Translations under genes and position numbers: made by a program
Shown: one piece after another, positions 17,136 through 27,600 of the stretch
How the letters are laid out: every line of letters begins with the position of its first letter
Numbering within the stretch: the stretch's first letter is position 1
Source: Taklimakanibacter albus
GTDB lineage: Bacteria; Pseudomonadota; Alphaproteobacteria; Rhizobiales; Aestuariivirgaceae
DNA: 64,000 nucleotides
Direction: 5' to 3'
Assembly (NCBI RefSeq): GCF_016595235.1
Contig: NZ_JAENHL010000004.1
Span: 338,343-402,342 of the forward strand
The notes under the pieces: model-generated
What the model was told of the DNA's origin: nothing
Databases searched by the model: none
What the model saw: the letters and a program-made list of their open reading frames with translations, nothing else

Positions 17136-18047
17136 ATGATCAACCGCACCATGGGCCCCGCCGAATGGGCCATGCTCATCGTCCTCAGCATCGTCTGGGG
17201 CGGATCATTCTTTCTGTACGCCATCGCCCTCATCGACCTGCCGGTCTTCACCATCGTCTTCCTGCGTGTGAGCCTCGGCAGCCTCGGTCTGTGGCTCTGC
17301 GCCTGGGCGATGGGACTTCTGCCGCGCCGCGACGCCGTGCTCTGGCGCAACTTCCTCATCATGGGACTGATCAACAACGCCATTCCCTTCAGCCTCATCG
17401 TCTGGGGCCAGAAGGAGGTCGCCTCCGGCCTCGCCGCCATCCTGAACGCCACCACGCCCTTCTTCACCGTCCTCACCGCCAACTGGCTCACCGCCGATGA
17501 GAAACTGTCCTGGAATCGCCTGCTCGGCGCCTTCATCGGGCTGTCCGGCGTCGCCGCCATGATGGGCGCCGACCTGGTGCAGGCGCAAGGAGGCGCCCTC
17601 GTCTCGCAGCTCGCCATCATCGGCGCCGCGGTCTCCTATGGCTTCGCCAGCGTCTTCGGGCGCCGCTTCGCCGGAACGCCGCCGGTCGTCACCGCTGCGG
17701 GCCAGACCGCCGGCTCATCGCTGATTCTCCTGCCGGTGATGCTGCTGGTCGACGCGCCCTGGCGCCTCGGCTTTCCGCCGCTGCAGGCCTGCCTCGCGGT
17801 TGCCGGACTGGCGATCCTGTGCACGTCGATAGCCTACATACTCTACTTCACCATCCTGAAGCGCGCCGGCGCCACCAATATCGTCCTGGTAACCTTTCTG
17901 GTACCGGTCAGCGCCATCCTGCTCGGCATCATGCTCCTCGGCGAACGCCTCGGTCTCCATCATGTGATCGGCATGGTCACCATCGCCTTCGGCCTCGCCT
18001 TGATCGATGGTCGTATCCTCAGCCTTGTCAGACCCCGTCGCATCTAA
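17136..18047 (+). CDS. DMT superfamily transporter (EamA domain)
   Basis: A 303-residue integral membrane protein with ten predicted hydrophobic helices in two EamA repeats. The first repeat opens with AMLIVLSIVWGGSFFLYAIAL and contains ATTPFFTVLTANWL. The second contains ISIG-type helices around LSIAYILYFTILKRAGATN-like sequence and the conserved GERLGLHHVIGMVTIAFG end. Proteins of this family export amino acids, nucleosides or other metabolites; no substrate is indicated. It is preceded at 17104-17127 by an imperfect inverted repeat (CCTGACCGG/CCGGTTAGG) without a T-run, perhaps an attenuated terminator of the gene before. A composite intergenic repeat follows the stop. Confidence 0.85.
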   Translation: MINRTMGPAEWAMLIVLSIVWGGSFFLYAIALIDLPVFTIVFLRVSLGSLGLWLCAWAMGLLPRRDAVLWRNFLIMGLINNAIPFSLIVWGQKEVASGLAAILNATTPFFTVLTANWLTADEKLSWNRLLGAFIGLSGVAAMMGADLVQAQGGALVSQLAIIGAAVSYGFASVFGRRFAGTPPVVTAAGQTAGSSLILLPVMLLVDAPWRLGFPPLQACLAVAGLAILCTSIAYILYFTILKRAGATNIVLVTFLVPVSAILLGIMLLGERLGLHHVIGMVTIAFGLALIDGRILSLVRPRRI

Positions 18048-18050
18048 AGA

Positions 18051-18153
18051 ATCGGACCGAAAAGTGCGAAGCGGTTTTCGGATAATCCGATGCGCAAAAC
18101 AATATCCTGGCGCAAATCCTTGTCGCCAAAGTCTTCAACTTTGGCGGATTTGC
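18051..18153. repeat. Composite palindromic intergenic repeat (family R1 plus a second palindrome)
   Basis: The first part (18051-18094) pairs ATCGGACCGAAAA with TTTTCGGATAATCCGAT. It belongs with the copies at 19112 and 21832. The second part (18112-18153) is a nested palindrome: GCAAATCC/GGATTTGC outside and CGCCAAAGT/ACTTTGGCG inside. The two parts sit side by side between the DMT and MBL genes. They could act as transcript-end structures; I cannot say more. Confidence 0.75.
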
Positions 18154-18242
18154 TCTAGGCAAGAACCGGTCTATCATCCTTCCGAAAAGCCGGTCGCAGC
18201 TTCGTCACATTGTTGGCGTTGCTGAGCGGGCAGGAGGTGATC

Positions 18243-19112
18243 ATGGCCAACCATCCCGACGTTCAAGCGTTCTTCGACGAGGCCACCAATACGGTGAGCT
18301 ATGTGGTGAGCGATCCCGCCACGCGGATATGCGCCATCGTCGATTCGGTTCTCGACTATGATCTCGCGGCAGGCCGCACGTCATTCCATTCCGCCGACAA
18401 GGTCATCGATTTCGTGCGCGCCCAAGGCCTTACCCTCGACTGGATCCTCGAAACCCACGTCCACGCCGATCATCTCTCCGCCGCCCCCTATATTCAGGAG
18501 AAGCTCGGCGGCCGGCTCGGCATCGGCGAACAGATCCGCCTGGTCCAGGACACGTTCGGCAAGATCTTCAATGCCGGCACGGATTTCCAGCGCGACGGCA
18601 GCCAGTTCGATCATCTCTTCCAAGACGGCGACCGTTTCAAGATCGGCAATGTGGAAGCCTATGCCATGCATACGCCGGGTCACACGCCGGCCTGCATGAC
18701 CTATGTGATCGGCGATGCCGCCTTCATCGGCGACACGCTGTTCATGCCGGATTTCGGCACCGCGCGCGCCGACTTCCCCGGCGGCGATGCCCGCGAGCTC
18801 TATCGCTCGATCCAGAAGGTGCTGGCTTTACCGGCGGAGACGCGGCTCTTTCTCTGTCACGACTACAAGGCGCCCGGCCGCGACTTCTTCGCCTGGGAAA
18901 CCACGGTCGCCGCCGAGCGCCAGGGCAATGTCCATGTCCGCGAAGGCGTCAGCGAGGAGGATTTCGTCGCCATGCGCACCGCACGCGACAAGAAGCTCGG
19001 CGCCCCCCGCCTCATCATCCCATCGATCCAGGTGAACATGAATGCCGGCCACTTCCCCGCCCCCGACCAGGATGGCAATGTCTATCTGAAAGTACCGCTC
19101 AATCGGATTTAG
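18243..19112 (+). CDS. MBL-fold hydrolase, persulfide dioxygenase-like
   Basis: A 289-residue metallo-beta-lactamase-fold protein. Metal-binding motifs include THVHADHLSAA near residue 75, TPGHTPACMTYV, the bridging Asp in GDTLFMPDFGTARADFPGG and CHDYKAPGRDFFAWETTV. That set matches ETHE1/Blh-type persulfide dioxygenases, which oxidise glutathione persulfide using one iron. Two typical ETHE1 features are visible: the GTARADFPGG loop and the C-terminal NMNAGHFP segment. ATG at 18243 is preceded by GCAGGAGGTGATC, an excellent Shine-Dalgarno. An in-frame start 33 bases upstream is not needed. Cytoplasmic. No rhodanese or sulfide:quinone reductase gene is adjacent. Confidence 0.87.
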   Translation: MANHPDVQAFFDEATNTVSYVVSDPATRICAIVDSVLDYDLAAGRTSFHSADKVIDFVRAQGLTLDWILETHVHADHLSAAPYIQEKLGGRLGIGEQIRLVQDTFGKIFNAGTDFQRDGSQFDHLFQDGDRFKIGNVEAYAMHTPGHTPACMTYVIGDAAFIGDTLFMPDFGTARADFPGGDARELYRSIQKVLALPAETRLFLCHDYKAPGRDFFAWETTVAAERQGNVHVREGVSEEDFVAMRTARDKKLGAPRLIIPSIQVNMNAGHFPAPDQDGNVYLKVPLNRI

Positions 19113-19179
19113 CATCGGCCCGAAAGTCCATGGTCGCCCTGCGAGGCGGCCATCCAGACTTTTCGGACAAGCCGATGCG
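19112..19179. repeat. R1 palindrome with a second repeat family inserted in its loop
   Basis: The outer arms GCATCGGCCCGAAAGTC (19112-19128) and the matching GACTTTTCGG...GCCGATGC (19157-19178) are the same as the compact copy at 21832. The loop (about 19129-19156) contains ATGGTCGCCC and GGCGGCCATCCA, i.e. the other repeat family that clusters at 52.0-52.8 kb. It lies between the MBL and VOC genes. Confidence 0.75.
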
Positions 19180-19204
19180 TAGGATAATTTAGGAGGAAAC
19201 CGGC

Positions 19205-20158
19205 ATGGCCGATCAACTGGGTGGCATTCATCATCTGACTGCCATCACCGCCGATGCTCCCGGCAATCTCCGCTTCTACACGGCCACCCTGGGCTTGCGT
19301 CTCGTCAAGAAGACGGTCAACCAGGACGATACGAGCGCCTATCACCTCTTTTATGCCGACGGCAAAGCCAGTCCCGGCAGCGACGTCACCTTCTTCGACT
19401 GGCCGGTCGGCCGCGAAAGGCGCGGCACCCACAGCATCGCGCGCACGGCCTTGCGGGTCGCCAGCGAGGCCAGTCTCGACTGGTGGCTGAAGCATCTCCG
19501 CGCCGCCGGTGTCGCGACCGGCGAGATCGCCGAGGCCGCCGGCCACGCGGCGCTCGATTTCGAGGATCCGGAAGGCCAGCGCCTGCGCCTGGTCGTCGAC
19601 AGGGGCGAAGGTGAAGGCAATCCCTGGAGCGGCAGCCCGATTCCGACGGAGCATCAGATCCGCGGTCTCGGTCCCATCACTCTGTCGGTGCCGGATCTCA
19701 AAGCCACCGCGACGGTCCTCACCCAGGTCCTGAACATGAAGGAAATACGCGCCCATCCCCTGGGCAACGGCAAGACCTCCACCCATGTCTTTGCCATGGG
19801 CCCGGGCGGTCCCGCTGCCGAGCTTCATGTCGCGGTCGAGCCGCAGCTCCCCGTCGCCGGCCAGGGCGCCGGCGGCGTCCATCATGTCGCCTTCCGCACG
19901 CCCTCGGTCGAGATGCTGCATCAGTGGACGGCGCGGCTGACGAGTTTCAAGATTCCATCCAGCGGCGAGGTCGAGCGCTATTATTTCCGCTCACTCTATT
20001 TCCGCGAGCCCAATGGCATCCTGTTCGAGATCGCCACTGACGGTCCGGGCTTCGCGGTCGACGAGCCGCTGGAGAGTCTCGGCGAGCGCCTCTCGCTGCC
20101 ACCCTTCCTCGAAAATCGCCGCACCGCCATCGAGGCCGGATTGAAACCACTGCAATGA
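19205..20158 (+). CDS. VOC family ring-cleaving dioxygenase (MhqO-like)
   Basis: A 317-residue protein with two VOC modules. The first begins [18 protein letters not shown], with its last ligand region around [14 protein letters not shown]. The second begins [16 protein letters not shown], with [12 protein letters not shown] and [19 protein letters not shown]. These supply the His/His/Glu iron-binding set of extradiol dioxygenase-type enzymes such as MhqO/MhqA, which act on hydroquinones and help quinone detoxification. The ATG follows TAGGAGGAAACCGGC, a strong Shine-Dalgarno. It overlaps the next gene, an MhqD-like carboxylesterase, by 4 bases (ATGA). That pairing mirrors the mhqO-mhqD arrangement seen in other bacteria and supports a quinone or electrophile defence role. 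Confidence 0.85.
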   Translation: MADQLGGIHHLTAITADAPGNLRFYTATLGLRLVKKTVNQDDTSAYHLFYADGKASPGSDVTFFDWPVGRERRGTHSIARTALRVASEASLDWWLKHLRAAGVATGEIAEAAGHAALDFEDPEGQRLRLVVDRGEGEGNPWSGSPIPTEHQIRGLGPITLSVPDLKATATVLTQVLNMKEIRAHPLGNGKTSTHVFAMGPGGPAAELHVAVEPQLPVAGQGAGGVHHVAFRTPSVEMLHQWTARLTSFKIPSSGEVERYYFRSLYFREPNGILFEIATDGPGFAVDEPLESLGERLSLPPFLENRRTAIEAGLKPLQ

Positions 20159-20817
20159 CGATCCAATCCTCGCAAGCCGACCGCCTCATCCGAGCGCATC
20201 ACCTGCATGTGGCGGGCACGCCCCTCGCCCGCGCCAGCAAGGTCGTCATTTTCATCCATGGCCGTCATGCCACCGGGACGGCCATCCTGCCCCTCACCGA
20301 GCCCCTGGCCATGGACGGGCTCTGCTTCCTCGCCCCCGATGCCGATACCGGCAGCTGGTATCCGGGCGCCTTCATGGCGCCCATCATCACCAACGAGCCT
20401 TATCTCACCAATGCGCTCGAGCGTCTCGGCTCCATCTATCACTCGCTCGAGACGCTGGGCTTCGGCCGCGAGCAGATCGTGCTCGCCGGCTTCTCGCAAG
20501 GGTCCTGCCTCGTCCTCGAATACGCCGCGCGCCATCCGCATTTCTATGCCGGCATATTGGGCTTCAGCGGCGGCCTCATCGGCCCCGACCCGATGGTCCG
20601 GAACGAACGCGGTTCTTTCGAAGGCACGCGCATCTTCCTCGGCTGCAGCGAGAAGGATCCCTTCATCCCGGCCAAACGCGTCTTGGAGACCGCTGGCCAC
20701 CTGGAAGGCCTCGGTGCCCAAGTGACCGCACGCCTTTACCCCGGCAGCGATCACGTCATAAACGAGAATCAATACGCCCATGCCCGCGCCATTCTCACTT
20801 GGGATGCCGTGGCGTGA
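20155..20817 (+). CDS. Alpha/beta hydrolase, phospholipase/carboxylesterase (MhqD-like)
   Basis: A 220-residue alpha/beta hydrolase of the carboxylesterase 2/YtpA-MhqD type. The oxyanion-side motif is FIHGRHATG near residue 35, and the nucleophile serine is in the GFSQGS elbow near residue 120. The acid is probably in the [10 protein letters not shown] loop, and the catalytic histidine in [10 protein letters not shown]. Together with the overlapping MhqO-like dioxygenase it makes a two-gene operon, likely for processing quinone or catechol derivatives or their thiol adducts (inference). No signal peptide, so cytoplasmic. The gene for 6-phosphogluconate dehydrogenase starts 33 bases later. Confidence 0.85.
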   Translation: MTIQSSQADRLIRAHHLHVAGTPLARASKVVIFIHGRHATGTAILPLTEPLAMDGLCFLAPDADTGSWYPGAFMAPIITNEPYLTNALERLGSIYHSLETLGFGREQIVLAGFSQGSCLVLEYAARHPHFYAGILGFSGGLIGPDPMVRNERGSFEGTRIFLGCSEKDPFIPAKRVLETAGHLEGLGAQVTARLYPGSDHVINENQYAHARAILTWDAVA

Positions 20818-20850
20818 CCTCTTCTTCATGAATCTTTCAAGGAAGCAGCA

Positions 20851-21828
20851 ATGGATATCGGAATAATCGGTCTCGGTCGGATGGGCGGCAACATCGCCCG
20901 CCGCTTGATGGAGGGCGGGCACAAATGCGTGGTGCTCGACCGCAACCCGGATGCGGTGAAGGACGTCGAGAAGGACGGCGCCGCGCCCGCCAGGGATTCG
21001 GCCGACATGCTGGCCAAGCTGTCGAGCCCGCGCGCCGTATGGCTGATGCTGCCGGCGGGCGAGATCACCGAGAAGGTGCTGGCGGAAGTCGCGGGCCTCA
21101 TGCAGCCAGGCGACATCCTCATCGACGGAGGCAACAGCTACTACAAGGACGATATCCGCCGCGCCAGGACGCTCCGCGAAAAAGGTATCATCTATGTCGA
21201 TGTCGGCACCTCGGGCGGCGTCTGGGGTCTCGAACGCGGTTACTGCCTGATGATCGGCGGCGAGGAGAAGGCCGTCACCCATCTCGATCCGATCTTCGCC
21301 TGTCTCGCTCCGGGCATCGGCAAGATCGAGCGCACACCAGGACGCGAGAAGCGCGACCCTCGTCCCGAGCATGGTTATGTCCATTGCGGCCCCGCAGGCT
21401 CAGGACACTTCGCCAAGATGATCCATAACGGCATCGAATATGGCCTGATGCAGGCCTATGCCGAGGGCTTCGACATCCTGCGCAACAAATCGAGCGACGT
21501 CTTGCCCGCCGATGAGCGTTTCACGCTCGACCTCGCCGACCTCGCCGAGGTCTGGCGGCGCGGCAGCGTGATCTCCTCCTGGCTGCTCGATCTGAGCGCC
21601 ATCGCGCTCGCCAAGGATGCCGATCTCAAAAGCTTCACCGGCTCCGTCGCCGATTCAGGCGAAGGCCGCTGGACGGTCGAAGCCGCCATCGAAGAAGCGG
21701 TGCCCGCCGACGTGTTGTCGAGCGCGCTCTACACGCGCTTCCGTTCGCGCCGCGATCACACCTTCGCCGAGAAACTCCTGTCCGCCATGCGCTACGAATT
21801 CGGCGGCCATGTCGAGCAAAAGAAGTAG
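20851..21828 (+). CDS. gnd: 6-phosphogluconate dehydrogenase, decarboxylating (GndA/YqeC short type)
   Basis: A 325-residue protein, shorter than the ~470-residue NADP enzyme, which is typical of the NAD-preferring short form. The N-terminal Rossmann motif [16 protein letters not shown] is followed by [10 protein letters not shown]; an Asp rather than an Arg/Ser pair after the second strand supports NAD. The substrate-binding signature is [14 protein letters not shown], the catalytic segment [20 protein letters not shown], and the C-terminal domain contains [18 protein letters not shown]. It converts 6-phosphogluconate to ribulose 5-phosphate in the oxidative pentose phosphate route. ATG at 20851 has AAGGAAGCAGCA before it. 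An R1 palindrome lies 3 bases after the stop. Confidence 0.92.
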   Translation: MDIGIIGLGRMGGNIARRLMEGGHKCVVLDRNPDAVKDVEKDGAAPARDSADMLAKLSSPRAVWLMLPAGEITEKVLAEVAGLMQPGDILIDGGNSYYKDDIRRARTLREKGIIYVDVGTSGGVWGLERGYCLMIGGEEKAVTHLDPIFACLAPGIGKIERTPGREKRDPRPEHGYVHCGPAGSGHFAKMIHNGIEYGLMQAYAEGFDILRNKSSDVLPADERFTLDLADLAEVWRRGSVISSWLLDLSAIALAKDADLKSFTGSVADSGEGRWTVEAAIEEAVPADVLSSALYTRFRSRRDHTFAEKLLSAMRYEFGGHVEQKK

Positions 21829-21831
21829 CCC

Positions 21832-21875
21832 GCATCGGCCCGAAAAGTTGCAGACTTTTCGGATAAGCCGATGCG
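21832..21875. repeat. Compact copy of palindromic repeat R1
   Basis: The arms GCATCGGCCCGAAAAGT and ACTTTTCGGATAAGCCGATGC surround a 4-base centre (TGCAG region). It sits between the convergent gnd and DmpA-like genes and could terminate both transcripts. It is the uninterrupted form of the copy at 19112. Confidence 0.8.
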
Positions 21876-21904
21876 CAGAGGAATGAGGGGCGGCAGGCAG
21901 CCTC

Positions 21905-23011
21905 TTACATCCGTCCATACTTCTTCATGACGTCGATGAGCCGGTCATGCGGCAGCGCGATCGACGTGTTGCCGTCGCGCCCGACCATCGTCTCATTGGC
22001 AATCATGCTGTCGATGATGGCCTCCTCGGTCGCCTCGACCGTCGCCTCGAAGAGCGGATCGATATCGCCGGTTGCTACCGCCTCCAGGCGGCGCAATTGA
22101 TTGGGCGGCGTGGTGAAAGCTTCTTCGTTGGCGGTCGAAAAAGCGAGAAAGATGTCGCCCGAGCTGTTGTGGCCGAGACCGCCGGTGCGGGCGAGGCCGA
22201 TCGGCACGCGGCGCGCCAGCCGCTTCAGTTGGTGCGCCTCGAGCGGCGCATCGGTGGCGATGATCACGATGATCGAGCCGGCCGGCTTGCCGCGCAGTTC
22301 ATCGCCCGCGAGATGCGGCCCGACCGGCACGCCAAGGATCGTGCATTCCGGGCGCTGCCCGAAATTCGACTGCACCAGGGCGCCGACCGTATAGGAGCGT
22401 CCCGCCACCTTCACGACTCGTGAGGCGGTGCCGTTGCCGCCCTTGAAGTCATAGCAGATCATGCCGGTGCCGCCGCCGACGCTGCCCTGCTCGATGGCGC
22501 CGCCGCGCGCCCCACCCAGCGCTTGAATCACATGTTCAGCCGTCACATGGAAGCCGTTGATATCATTGAGATCGCCATCAAAGGTCTCAGCCGCGACGGG
22601 CAATCCCCAGTCCTGCACATTGCCGGCCTTGCCGAACAGCCACCGGCTGGTCGTGTCGCGCGCGATGCCGCAGGAATTTGTGTTGGTGATGGTGATCGGC
22701 GTCTGCAGCTCACCCGATTCCTCGATCCAGATCGTGCCGGTCATCTCGCCATTGCCGTTGAGCGAATAGGTGCCGGCGGCGCAAGGAATCTGCGCCTTGT
22801 CGCGCCCGCGCGGCAGGATGGCGGTGACGCCGGTGCGCACCGGCCCCTGCCCGACCACGAGCTTGCCATGCCCTGAGATCAGCGTGGTCACACCAACCTC
22901 GACGCCCGCCACATCGGTGATGGCGTTGTTGGCGCCGGGCTCACCGGCAAAGGGGAGCTTGAGGCCGCGGCCGCGTGTCTTGCCGGCAGGGGTGACATGA
23001 TGGGAATTCAT
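21905..23011 (-). CDS. P1 family peptidase (DmpA/BapA-like aminopeptidase)
   Basis: A 368-residue N-terminal-nucleophile hydrolase of the DmpA family (L-aminopeptidase D-esterase/esterase or beta-peptidyl aminopeptidase). The proenzyme cleaves itself to expose a serine. Here the Gly245-Ser246 bond in [17 protein letters not shown] is at the expected place (the Gly-Ser-Ile-Ile pattern of DmpA). Other signatures are [15 protein letters not shown] near the N terminus, [17 protein letters not shown] and [21 protein letters not shown] at 23011 follows CGAGGAGCCCG. An in-frame start 42 bases upstream is less likely. No signal peptide. The gene is divergent from the Kef-type antiporter. It probably acts on small peptides or D-amino-acid derivatives; the substrate is not visible. 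Confidence 0.9.
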   Translation of the reverse strand: MNSHHVTPAGKTRGRGLKLPFAGEPGANNAITDVAGVEVGVTTLISGHGKLVVGQGPVRTGVTAILPRGRDKAQIPCAAGTYSLNGNGEMTGTIWIEESGELQTPITITNTNSCGIARDTTSRWLFGKAGNVQDWGLPVAAETFDGDLNDINGFHVTAEHVIQALGGARGGAIEQGSVGGGTGMICYDFKGGNGTASRVVKVAGRSYTVGALVQSNFGQRPECTILGVPVGPHLAGDELRGKPAGSIIVIIATDAPLEAHQLKRLARRVPIGLARTGGLGHNSSGDIFLAFSTANEEAFTTPPNQLRRLEAVATGDIDPLFEATVEATEEAIIDSMIANETMVGRDGNTSIALPHDRLIDVMKKYGRM

Positions 23012-23087
23012 CGGGCTCCTCGATTCTTCTTTGCAAGGCGAGACGCTTCGCACAGACTGACATTGACGAGCAAGACCCGGAACCCTG

Positions 23088-24893
23088 ATGACCTCACCTG
23101 TCGATCCCTCAGCCTATAAGGAAGCCTTGATCTTCCTTGGCACCGCCGGGGTGGTCATCCCGATCTTCCGCAAGCTCGGCATAAGCTCGATCCTGGGCTT
23201 CCTGATCGTCGGCGCCCTGGTCGGCCCCTATATGTTGGGCGGTCTCGCCCAGACCTATCCCTGGCTCGCCAATTTCGTCTTCACCGAATCGGAGGAATTC
23301 AGCCAGCTGGCTGAGCTCGGTGTCGTCTTCCTCCTGTTCCTGATCGGCATCGAATTGTCCTTCGAGCGTCTCCTCACCTTGCGCCGCCTGGTCTTCGGCC
23401 TCGGCGGCCTGCAGATGCTGGTGACCACCGTGGTCCTCATGCTCATCGGCCTGTGGCTCGGTCTCGATCCGGCGGAGGCCTTGATCATCGGCTCGGTGCT
23501 TTCGCTCTCCTCGACCGCCATCGTCGTGCAGCTCCTGTCCGATGCCAAACGGCTCGGCACCCAGGCCGGGCGCGCCAGCTTCTCGGTCCTCCTGTTCCAG
23601 GACCTCGCCGTCATCCCGATCCTGCTGCTCATCAGCGTCCTCGGCGCCAATGAGGAGGGATTCACTTTCGCCGACATCCTCACCGCCATTGCCCAGGCGC
23701 TGATCGCTATTGCCGTCATCGTGATCGTCGGGCGCTTTCTCCTGCGTCCGCTTCTGCGGCTGGTGGCCGCCACCCGCAGCGGCGACCTTTTCATGGCGAC
23801 GACATTGCTGATCGCCGTGGGAGCAGGCTATGCCGCCAGCCTTGCCGGCCTCTCCATGGCGCTGGGTGCTTTTCTCGCCGGCCTCCTCCTCGCCGAGACC
23901 GAGTTCCGCCGCGAGATCGAGGCCATCATCGAACCGTTCAAAGGCCTCCTGCTCGGCGCCTTCTTCCTGCTCGTCGGCATGGACATCGACCTCAACCAGG
24001 TCTTTTCCTATCCGGTAGTCTTCATCCTTTCTGCTGTGGCGCTCATCGTGGTGAAGGCGCTGCTGTTCTGGCTCATCGCCGGCCTGTTCAAGATCGACCG
24101 CAAGGCCCGTATCGAAACCGCTTTGCTTCTGGGGCCTGGCGGTGAATTCGCATTCGTCGCCATGGCGGCGGCGGTGGCGACCGGCGTCGTCACCTCGATC
24201 GTCAGCGACGCGCTGCTCATCATCGTGTCGCTGTCCATGGCCTCGATCCCGCTGCTCGACTATCTGAGCCGGCCGCTCTCCCGGACGATCCTCAAGGCGG
24301 CGCCCGAAATGCCCATGGAGGCGCCACCCGAGACGAACGAGGCGCGCGTCATCATCGCCGGCTTCGGCCGTGTCGGCCGCCTCATCGGCACGATGCTGGA
24401 AGAACACAAGATCCCCTATATTGCCGTCGATACCGATCCCCAGGTGGTGGCGAGCGAACGCAAGCTCGGCAAACCGATCTATTATGGTGACGCGGCGCGT
24501 CCCGAATTCCTGAGACGCTGCCATATCGCCCATATGCAGGTCATCGCCGTGACCATGGATCAGCCGAAAAAGGTGGAGGACGTCACCGTCGCGGCCCGCG
24601 CCGAGCGTGCCGACATCAAGATCATCGCCCGCGCCCGCGACGACCGCCATGCCGTCAAGCTCTATGGCCTCGGCGTGACCGAGGCGGTCCCCGAGACCAT
24701 CGAGGCGTCGCTGCAGCTGGGCGAGTCCGTATTGGTCGGGGCCGGCCTCGCCATGGGCCTAGCTATCGCCTCGGTGCACGAGCAGCGCGACGTCTTCCGC
24801 AAGATGCTGGGCCGCCCCAACCGCAAGGAAGAGCTGGCACTCGCCCGCCGGCGCAAGGCCCGCGGCATCAGCCGGGCGAACGAGGAGACCTGA
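23088..24893 (+). CDS. Kef-type K+/H+ antiporter (CPA2 family) with C-terminal NAD-binding RCK domain
   Basis: A 601-residue protein. The N-terminal ~385 residues form about 12 membrane helices of the Na+/H+ exchanger type (LGISSILGFLIVGALVGPYML; LLFLIGIELSFERLL; LVGMDIDLNQVF). The C-terminal TrkA-N/RCK domain begins RVIIAGFGRVGRLIGTMLEE near residue 420, a Rossmann motif ending in Asp (AVDTDPQVVA) that suggests NAD(H) binding. KefB/KefC-type systems release K+ and acidify the cytoplasm when glutathione adducts bind, protecting against electrophiles. No ancillary KefF/KefG gene is adjacent, and glutathione gating cannot be confirmed. The mhq-like pair 2.5 kb upstream also fits electrophile defence, though not in the same transcript. 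Confidence 0.88.
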   Translation: MTSPVDPSAYKEALIFLGTAGVVIPIFRKLGISSILGFLIVGALVGPYMLGGLAQTYPWLANFVFTESEEFSQLAELGVVFLLFLIGIELSFERLLTLRRLVFGLGGLQMLVTTVVLMLIGLWLGLDPAEALIIGSVLSLSSTAIVVQLLSDAKRLGTQAGRASFSVLLFQDLAVIPILLLISVLGANEEGFTFADILTAIAQALIAIAVIVIVGRFLLRPLLRLVAATRSGDLFMATTLLIAVGAGYAASLAGLSMALGAFLAGLLLAETEFRREIEAIIEPFKGLLLGAFFLLVGMDIDLNQVFSYPVVFILSAVALIVVKALLFWLIAGLFKIDRKARIETALLLGPGGEFAFVAMAAAVATGVVTSIVSDALLIIVSLSMASIPLLDYLSRPLSRTILKAAPEMPMEAPPETNEARVIIAGFGRVGRLIGTMLEEHKIPYIAVDTDPQVVASERKLGKPIYYGDAARPEFLRRCHIAHMQVIAVTMDQPKKVEDVTVAARAERADIKIIARARDDRHAVKLYGLGVTEAVPETIEASLQLGESVLVGAGLAMGLAIASVHEQRDVFRKMLGRPNRKEELALARRRKARGISRANEET

Positions 24894-24896
24894 GCG

Positions 24897-25406
24897 CTAC
24901 TCAGAAGCCTTGACTCGAGCCAGGTATCGTAACCGCAACACGTCGGTAAGACCGGGAGATTCTCCGCCTGCCCACAAAGCGACTAGATCCTTGGTATGGA
25001 CGTAGCGCTCCAGATACGGGACGGCCACAGATACGAGCAAACTCGCAATCTCGGCAGAGAGGACATCAACCTTGGTGGCCTTGTTGACCTCCCACCACTT
25101 GTCCGCCGCTTCGCGCGTGAGATATCCGATCCGCTGCCGAAGGTGGCCGTCATATTCCTTGGCGGACTTGATCGTCGTGTCACTTGAGTCCAGCAGCGCA
25201 CCGCAAACAATGGATAGATTCAGGGTGAAGGACACGCTGTCAGACGAATTCCACCTGTTCTTCTGAAAATTGATGAGCGCAGCATTGTCCCCTACAATCC
25301 TGCGTAACGTACCCTGCTTTCGTACATAGCCGTATGCGGCGGCGGCGATTCCCGCTTGGGCGACGACTTCTGCGAAAACCTCTTGGAGCGTTGTGGCGCC
25401 GGTCAC
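24897..25406 (-). CDS. DUF4304 domain-containing protein
   Basis: A 169-residue protein matching the DUF4304 style: a hydrophobic start, then GYVRKQGTLRRIVGDNAALI, the family-typical NFQKNRW, and SFTLNLSIVCGALLD. No signal peptide or catalytic motif is seen. Its function is unknown, although family members are often found near toxin-immunity or other accessory genes. Base composition is lower in G+C than its neighbours, hinting at acquisition. It lies 3 bases from the convergent antiporter gene and 20 bases downstream of the ferredoxin reductase end. Confidence 0.72.
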   Translation of the reverse strand: MTGATTLQEVFAEVVAQAGIAAAAYGYVRKQGTLRRIVGDNAALINFQKNRWNSSDSVSFTLNLSIVCGALLDSSDTTIKSAKEYDGHLRQRIGYLTREAADKWWEVNKATKVDVLSAEIASLLVSVAVPYLERYVHTKDLVALWAGGESPGLTDVLRLRYLARVKASE

Positions 25407-25426
25407 GCGAGTTCACCCGGCGCCGC

Positions 25427-26803
<1,377 letters not shown>

Positions 26804-26871
26804 TTACGCGGGTGTCGGTGCGCGGCCTCTTTAAGGGATCAGAACGCCGAACACAAGAAAAGGCCCATGCA

Positions 26872-27255
26872 TCAAATGAAGAGCTTTTCCGCCTCTGCCG
26901 CAAAGGCGGCCATGGCCTGGTCGAGCTCGCCCAGAACGCGCTTTTTGAGCTTCGCCTCCCCGGACCAGCCGAGGTCTTCGATTTCGTCCGTCAGGGCCGC
27001 TATCCTGGGGGCCCCGATCGAGCGGGCTGAGCCCTTGAGGCTGTGAGCGGCGAATTTCCAGTCGTCGGCCGAGGCCGCCTCGTCGAGCTGCGCCCGGACC
27101 GGAGCGAACTGGGCCAGGAACAGGCCGATCAGTTCGCGTTCCAGGGCGTCGTCGCCCCCCGTATATTGGCTCAAATGTTCACGGTCGAAAATGGCGGGAT
27201 CCGCTGCCCCTGCGTCGCTCTTCTGGTTCGCCTGGGCGACCCCTTTGGTTAACAT
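26872..27255 (-). CDS. Hpt domain-containing protein
   Basis: A 127-residue protein with a histidine phosphotransfer domain. The phosphorylatable histidine is in AAHSLKGSARSIGAPRI near residue 70, preceded by a long helix (LIGLFLAQFAPVRAQLDEA) and followed by EIEDLGWSGEAKLKKRVL. Stand-alone Hpt proteins relay phosphate between a hybrid kinase and a response regulator. No kinase is adjacent. It diverges from the giant scaffold gene, with an AT-rich 345-base region between them that carries two CtrA-like sites, one of which covers its own start codon. Confidence 0.87.
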   Translation of the reverse strand: MLTKGVAQANQKSDAGAADPAIFDREHLSQYTGGDDALERELIGLFLAQFAPVRAQLDEAASADDWKFAAHSLKGSARSIGAPRIAALTDEIEDLGWSGEAKLKKRVLGELDQAMAAFAAEAEKLFI

Positions 27256-27600
27256 TTTCTTACCCTCGCCGTTTGAGATACCAAGCTTACTTCAGGCCAC
27301 ACTTCCGTAAAGATGCTTGCCTAAGATTGAATTTTCCATTTTGATTCAAAGCGAACCATAATTTTAACCAAAACTTTATTTAGCCGCTTTGACAAGGTTA
27401 AGATGAGTTCAAGCGGGACTCCCGATGAGGTAATATAAGAAGTCTAAGCGGGCCGTCCGGCAAGTCCCGGATACGGTCCGCAATCCCCTGCGCGCGGATG
27501 GGCACTCGGCGCGCAGTCGGGACGGCCAACCGGGTGGGACTGGGGTCGGACGGAAATGTAAGTTCCGTCGACATAACAGGGAAGTTGTGCGGGTACAGGT
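27256..27600. promoter_or_regulatory. AT-rich divergent promoter region (Hpt gene / GPR-like gene)
   Basis: This 345-base gap has no gene on either strand that I can support. The part near the Hpt gene is AT-rich. Candidate CtrA boxes (TTAA-N7-TTAA type): TTAA-CATTTTC-TTAC at 27249-27263, overlapping the Hpt start, and TTAA-CCAAAAC-TTTA at 27364-27378. The final ~180 bases are G+C-rich and may be untranslated leader. Only near matches, so regulation by CtrA is tentative. Confidence 0.35.

Noticed and set aside
23109..24650. 513-codon frame opposite the antiporter gene
   Set aside because: Antisense shadow with a Asp/Glu/Gln/His-rich composition that mirrors hydrophobic codons.
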